A stretch of 9,456 nt of DNA from Oscillospiraceae bacterium (GTDB taxonomy: Bacteria; Bacillota; Clostridia; Oscillospirales; Ruminococcaceae), in assembly GCA_900768735.1 (NCBI GenBank), contig CAAGDZ010000061.1, forward strand, positions 1 through 9,456. The letters are read 5' to 3'. Made by a program: the position numbers and the translations under genes. Shown here in pieces: positions 7,701 to 9,456 of this stretch; positions within the stretch are counted from its first letter, which is position 1, and every line of letters begins with the position of its first letter. The notes under the pieces were generated by a model. That model was given only the letters and a program-made list of their open reading frames with translations, searched no databases and was not told the origin of the DNA.

Positions 7701-7719
7701 TTTTACAGCGCACATTAAG

Positions 7720-7741
7720 CAGCCTGCCATGCGGCAGGCTG
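7720..7741. repeat. 22-bp palindromic repeat, copy 1
   Basis: A 9-bp arm CAGCCTGCC, loop ATGC and arm GGCAGGCTG lie 19 bases after the pilT stop. It is identical, loop included, to the copy at 7987-8008 and in the same orientation. No T tract follows, so this copy alone is not a good terminator. Confidence 0.85.
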
Positions 7742-7827
7742 TCAGACTGTCGATAAACCCACGCACCGCAAAAACGCAATTATTTTTTGTTGTTTTCGAA
7801 CAAAGCAGTTTGTGTTGCTTATTATCG

Positions 7828-7866
7828 TTTCGGAGAGCCTCAAATCGGCTCTCCGAAAGCGTTTTT
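7828..7866 (+). terminator. Probable rho-independent terminator of pilB-pilT
   Basis: A perfect 12-bp stem, TTTCGGAGAGCC (7828-7839) with GGCTCTCCGAAA (7847-7858), encloses a 7-base loop. It is followed after GCG by five T residues (7862-7866). It is the best terminator candidate downstream of pilT, although it lies 128 bases after the stop. Confidence 0.7.
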
Positions 7867-7878
7867 GCTTACTTCGTC

Positions 7879-7922
7879 AAAAGCCGCCTACCGTACCCTT
7901 GTACGCCTATGGCAGCTTTTTC
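7879..7922 (+). repeat. Nested imperfect hairpin with trailing T run
   Basis: The outer arms AAAAGCCGCC (7879-7888) and GGCAGCTTTT (7911-7920) pair with one mismatch. Within them an inner stem CGTAC (7892-7896) / GTACG (7901-7905) closes a CCTT loop. The 3' arm ends in TTTTT, so it may be a second weak terminator. Confidence 0.5.
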
Positions 7923-7947
7923 CTCGTCTGCGCGTGTTTCTCGAAGT

Positions 7948-7989
7948 CTGCCAGCTTGTCGAAAAATCACTTTTTCGACAAGCTGGCAG
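7948..7989. repeat. Perfect 19-bp inverted repeat
   Basis: The 5' arm CTGCCAGCTTGTCGAAAAA (7948-7966) pairs fully with 7971-7989 across the loop TCAC. It is the longest perfect stem in the window. Its last three bases, CAG 7987-7989, are also the first three of the second 22-bp palindrome. Confidence 0.88.
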
Positions 7990-8012
7990 CCTGCCATGCG
8001 GCAGGCTGTTTT
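7987..8012 (+). repeat. 22-bp palindromic repeat, copy 2, with T run
   Basis: Same 9-bp stem and ATGC loop as at 7720-7741, here followed by TTTT and then GAGTTGTTTT. This copy could act as a weak rightward terminator just before dtd. It overlaps the preceding 19-bp stem by three bases. Confidence 0.75.
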
Positions 8013-8036
8013 GAGTTGTTTTGCGAACATAAAAGA

Positions 8037-8041
8037 AAGGA
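8037..8041 (+). promoter_or_regulatory. Ribosome binding site supporting the GTG start of dtd
   Basis: AAGGA is eight bases before GTG 8050. Translation from this GTG gives the family N terminus (V/M)RFVIQRVTRASV. The same frame stays open upstream to at least 7525, but that part runs through the hairpins and out-of-frame pilT, so it is not coding. Confidence 0.75.
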
Positions 8042-8049
8042 AAGATAAA

Positions 8050-8493
8050 GTGAGATTTGTAATACAGAGAGTGACCCGCGCCTCGGTCACGGTAGACGGC
8101 GCGACGGTCGGGAAAATAGGAAAGGGCTTTATGGTGCTTATCGGTGTATCTCAGACCGATACAAGAGCCGAGGCGGACAGACTGGTGAAAAAGATGCTCG
8201 GACTGCGTATATTCGAGGACGAAAACGGAAAGACAAATCTTTCGCTTGCCGATGTCGGCGGCGAGCTTTTGCTCATATCGCAGTTTACGCTCTACGCCGA
8301 TTGCAGAAAGGGAAACCGCCCGTCGTTTATAAACGCTGGAAAGCCGGAGATGGCAAATGAGCTTTACGAATATATCATATCCGAGTGCGAAAAGCAGCTT
8401 ATGGTCGAAAAGGGAATTTTCGGCGCGGATATGAAGGTGGAGCTGTTAAATGACGGACCGTTTACGGTGATACTGGACAGCGAGGAGATATAG
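8050..8493 (+). CDS. dtd: D-aminoacyl-tRNA deacylase
   Basis: This 147-residue cytoplasmic enzyme is the usual length for the DTD family, whose members act as homodimers. It hydrolyses the ester bond of D-aminoacyl-tRNAs (and glycyl-tRNA-Ala), freeing tRNA and protecting translation from mischarging. It has the N-terminal RFVIQRVTRASVTVDG (2-17), the active-site segment SQFTLYAD (77-84, Ala where Gly is common), NRPSFINAGKPE (89-100), and the Gly-cisPro motif NDGPF (G136-P137) near the C terminus that enforces D-chirality. The start is GTG, chosen from the ribosome site and the family start. It is separated from pilT by the hairpin cluster and from the mannanase by its own terminator, so it is probably transcribed alone, or by read-through from pilT, since no clear promoter is seen. 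It is unrelated to pilus function. Confidence 0.96.
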   Translation: MRFVIQRVTRASVTVDGATVGKIGKGFMVLIGVSQTDTRAEADRLVKKMLGLRIFEDENGKTNLSLADVGGELLLISQFTLYADCRKGNRPSFINAGKPEMANELYEYIISECEKQLMVEKGIFGADMKVELLNDGPFTVILDSEEI

Positions 8494-8505
8494 CATAATA
8501 GGCTG

Positions 8506-8534
8506 ACGGCGGTACATTTTGTACTGCCGTTTAC
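8506..8534 (+). terminator. Terminator after dtd
   Basis: ACGGCGGTAC (8506-8515) pairs with GTACTGCCGT (8521-8530) with one G-U pair and a 5-base loop. TTTACTTGTT follows. It lies 12 bases after the dtd stop. The T tract is short, so strength is moderate. Confidence 0.7.
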
Positions 8535-8576
8535 TTGTTATCACAGTTTACATCGGAATTAACTTAACATTTATGA

Positions 8577-8594
8577 AACTTAACGATTTAAGTT
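8577..8594. promoter_or_regulatory. Inverted repeat, possible distal operator
   Basis: AACTTAA-cgat-TTAAGTT is a 7-bp dyad with a 4-base centre, about 180 bp upstream of the mannanase -35. In AT-rich DNA such a dyad may occur by chance, so this is tentative. Confidence 0.35.
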
Positions 8595-8745
8595 ACAATT
8601 GACTAAAATTTCACAAAGATTTTATCCCGATTTAAGCTAACGTAAAAACGCATTTCACATAAATTTATGAAAAAGTTACATTTATTTGTTACTTTTTCAC
8701 ATAAAATCAGCCTGCAAGATAGCAAAAACAGCGAAATTTAGGCGC

Positions 8746-8769
8746 AATTTAGTTAAAATTAACTAAATT
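8746..8769. promoter_or_regulatory. 24-bp dyad next to the mannanase promoter (operator candidate)
   Basis: Perfect 11-bp arms, AATTTAGTTAA (8746-8756) and TTAACTAAATT (8759-8769), flank a 2-base centre. It ends three bases before the -35 box. An extra AATTTAG half-site lies 11 bp upstream (8735-8741). The position suits an activator or repressor binding site; the regulator is unknown. Confidence 0.55.
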
Positions 8770-8772
8770 CTA

Positions 8773-8801
8773 TTGACTGTTTTTCTTTACAATGTTATAA
8801 T
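8773..8801 (+). promoter_or_regulatory. Sigma-A-type promoter of the mannanase gene
   Basis: TTGACT (8773-8778), a 17-base spacer and TATAAT (8796-8801) differ from consensus at one position only. The predicted start of transcription is near 8808, leaving a leader of about 50 bases. That leader contains a small CCGGA-aagc-TCCGG hairpin and the AAAGGAGA ribosome site (8846-8853). Confidence 0.85.
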
Positions 8802-8858
8802 CAAAATGAAGAATCCGGAAAGCTCCGGAAAAATCAGACGGCTATAAAGGAGAGAAAG

Positions 8859-9456
8859 ATGGTGTCATTTGCTAAAAAAATCACAGCCGCGGCGCTTGCA
8901 GTCGGTATGACCTTTACGGCAATACCTTTTGCCGCTTTTGCGGTAATAAACTCGGCAGGCTCGTCGGGTACGACAAAAGAGGGGTTTGTCTATGCGGACG
9001 GTACAAAGTTCATGCTTGACGGCAGTCCGTACTATTACGCAGGAACAAACTGCTATTATCTGACGTTCAAGTCAAAGGAAAGCGTACAGAACGTATTCGA
9101 TGATGCGGCAGCTATGGGTCTAAAGGTTATCCGCGTATGGGGCAACATGGACGTCGGCGTAAAGACAGGGCAGGTGAGCGAAGGCAAGCCCGTATTCACA
9201 AACAACAATGACGGTTCGGGAGAAAAGGACGGTATCTACTTCCAGTATTTTGACAAGGATCTAGGAAAGCCGGTAGTAAACGAGGGCGCGGACGGACTGC
9301 AAAAGCTTGATTATGCGATATATCAGGCGGAGCAGCACGATATGAAGCTGCTAATCACGTTTACAAACTACTGGGACGCCTTCGGCGGCATGGGACAGTA
9401 CATAGACTGGGCGGAGCAGATAGGCATAACCGGTCTGCAAAAGGACGATTTTTACA
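8859..9456 (+). CDS. Secreted GH5 beta-mannanase, probably subfamily 7 (3' partial)
   Basis: The first 199 residues of an exported glycoside hydrolase are visible; the gene continues past the right edge. Residues 1-28 form a signal peptide: a KK start, a hydrophobic core and an AAFA cleavage site after Ala28. The mature part begins with FVYADGTKFMLDGSPYYYAG, then TNCYYL, AAAMGLKVIRVWG (with the conserved Arg of the GH5 fold), DGIYFQYFD, GLQKLDYAIYQAEQHDMKLL and TFTNYWDAFGG. This is the pattern of GH5 subfamily 7 endo-beta-1,4-mannanases, which cut mannan and glucomannan outside the cell. The two catalytic Glu residues and any carbohydrate-binding module or dockerin lie beyond the window, so anchoring to a cellulosome cannot be judged. 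ATG 8859 has AAAGGAGA seven bases upstream (8846-8853). A strong promoter and repeat-rich control region precede it. Mannanase is the most likely activity, and a related GH5 endoglucanase is the alternative. Confidence 0.85.
   Translation, partial: MVSFAKKITAAALAVGMTFTAIPFAAFAVINSAGSSGTTKEGFVYADGTKFMLDGSPYYYAGTNCYYLTFKSKESVQNVFDDAAAMGLKVIRVWGNMDVGVKTGQVSEGKPVFTNNNDGSGEKDGIYFQYFDKDLGKPVVNEGADGLQKLDYAIYQAEQHDMKLLITFTNYWDAFGGMGQYIDWAEQIGITGLQKDDFY

Larger units (their letters stand above)
7701..8049. repeat. Gene-free hairpin cluster between pilT and dtd
   Basis: I see no gene in this stretch. It holds five successive inverted repeats: 7720-7741, 7828-7858, 7879-7920, 7948-7989 and 7987-8008. 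The first and last are identical in sequence. Small open frames that cross it consist of the stem sequences read through, and they have no credible ribosome site or protein family. The density of stems and the repeated unit point to an interspersed repeat element plus one or more terminators. No convincing dtd promoter was found here. Confidence 0.7.
8531..8858 (+). promoter_or_regulatory. AT-rich, repeat-rich control region upstream of the mannanase
   Basis: No gene is seen in this stretch. It is markedly richer in A and T than its flanks. It contains three TTTCACA direct repeats (8609, 8653, 8695), two CGATTTAAG repeats (8584, 8628), and inverted repeats at 8577-8594, 8668-8699 and 8746-8769. 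These are followed by a strong promoter (8773-8801) and a leader of about 50 bases. The arrangement is what one expects of a regulated gene with several protein binding sites. Confidence 0.6.

Noticed and set aside
7787..8048. Several small open frames on both strands in the pilT-dtd gap
   Set aside because: They are translations of the inverted repeats, with no ribosome site or known family. Repeats explain the sequence better.
7525..8049. In-frame open extension of dtd upstream to 7525, giving a 322-residue protein
   Set aside because: The added part overlaps pilT in another frame and reads through the hairpins. The DTD family N terminus begins at GTG 8050, which has a good ribosome site.
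8584..8705. Possible CRISPR array from regularly spaced repeats upstream of the mannanase
   Set aside because: The repeats are only 7-11 bp, degenerate and three in number, with no cas genes or unique spacers. Promoter-site repeats fit better.

Overview
The window looks like chromosomal DNA of a Gram-positive clostridial bacterium. A fibre-degrading Ruminococcus-type (Oscillospiraceae) organism is the most likely source. This is inferred from the combination of type IV pilus genes of the Firmicutes style, strong AGGAGG-like ribosome binding sites, sigma-A-type promoters and a secreted GH5 mannanase. No rRNA, tRNA, CRISPR, transposase or phage gene was seen.

Layout. Positions 1-3682 are a tight rightward operon for pilus surface components. 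It holds a large beta-rich exported protein that enters from the left edge, then two type III-signal pseudopilins. It ends at a bidirectional hairpin terminator (3700-3732). Facing it on the minus strand is a prepilin peptidase (3750-4793) with an unusual hydrophilic insert of about 100 residues. A short divergent intergenic region (4794-4928) has overlapping promoters and a small operator-like dyad. It drives the peptidase leftward and pilB-pilT rightward (4929-7700). PilB powers pilus extension and carries an N-terminal MshEN-like (cyclic-di-GMP receptor type) domain; PilT powers retraction. The other core parts (major pilin, PilC, PilM/N/O) are not in the window and may lie to the left or elsewhere.

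From 7701 to 8049 there is no gene. Instead there is a dense series of five hairpins, including two identical 22-bp palindromes and a perfect 19-bp stem, that looks like an interspersed repeat combined with terminators. Next comes dtd (8050-8493), encoding D-aminoacyl-tRNA deacylase, with its own terminator. The AT-rich stretch 8531-8858 is a repeat-rich control region with a near-consensus promoter. It leads into a secreted GH5 family mannanase that runs off the right edge.

How they work together. The peptidase should process the pseudopilins, and PilB and PilT should drive extension and retraction. Type IV pili are reported in cellulolytic ruminococci as adhesion organelles, so a mannanase nearby fits a plant-fibre lifestyle, but a functional link between them is inference. 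I did not find a clearly new multi-gene system. The most noteworthy items are the peptidase insert, the hairpin/repeat cluster after pilT, and the phased repeats and dyad upstream of the mannanase.
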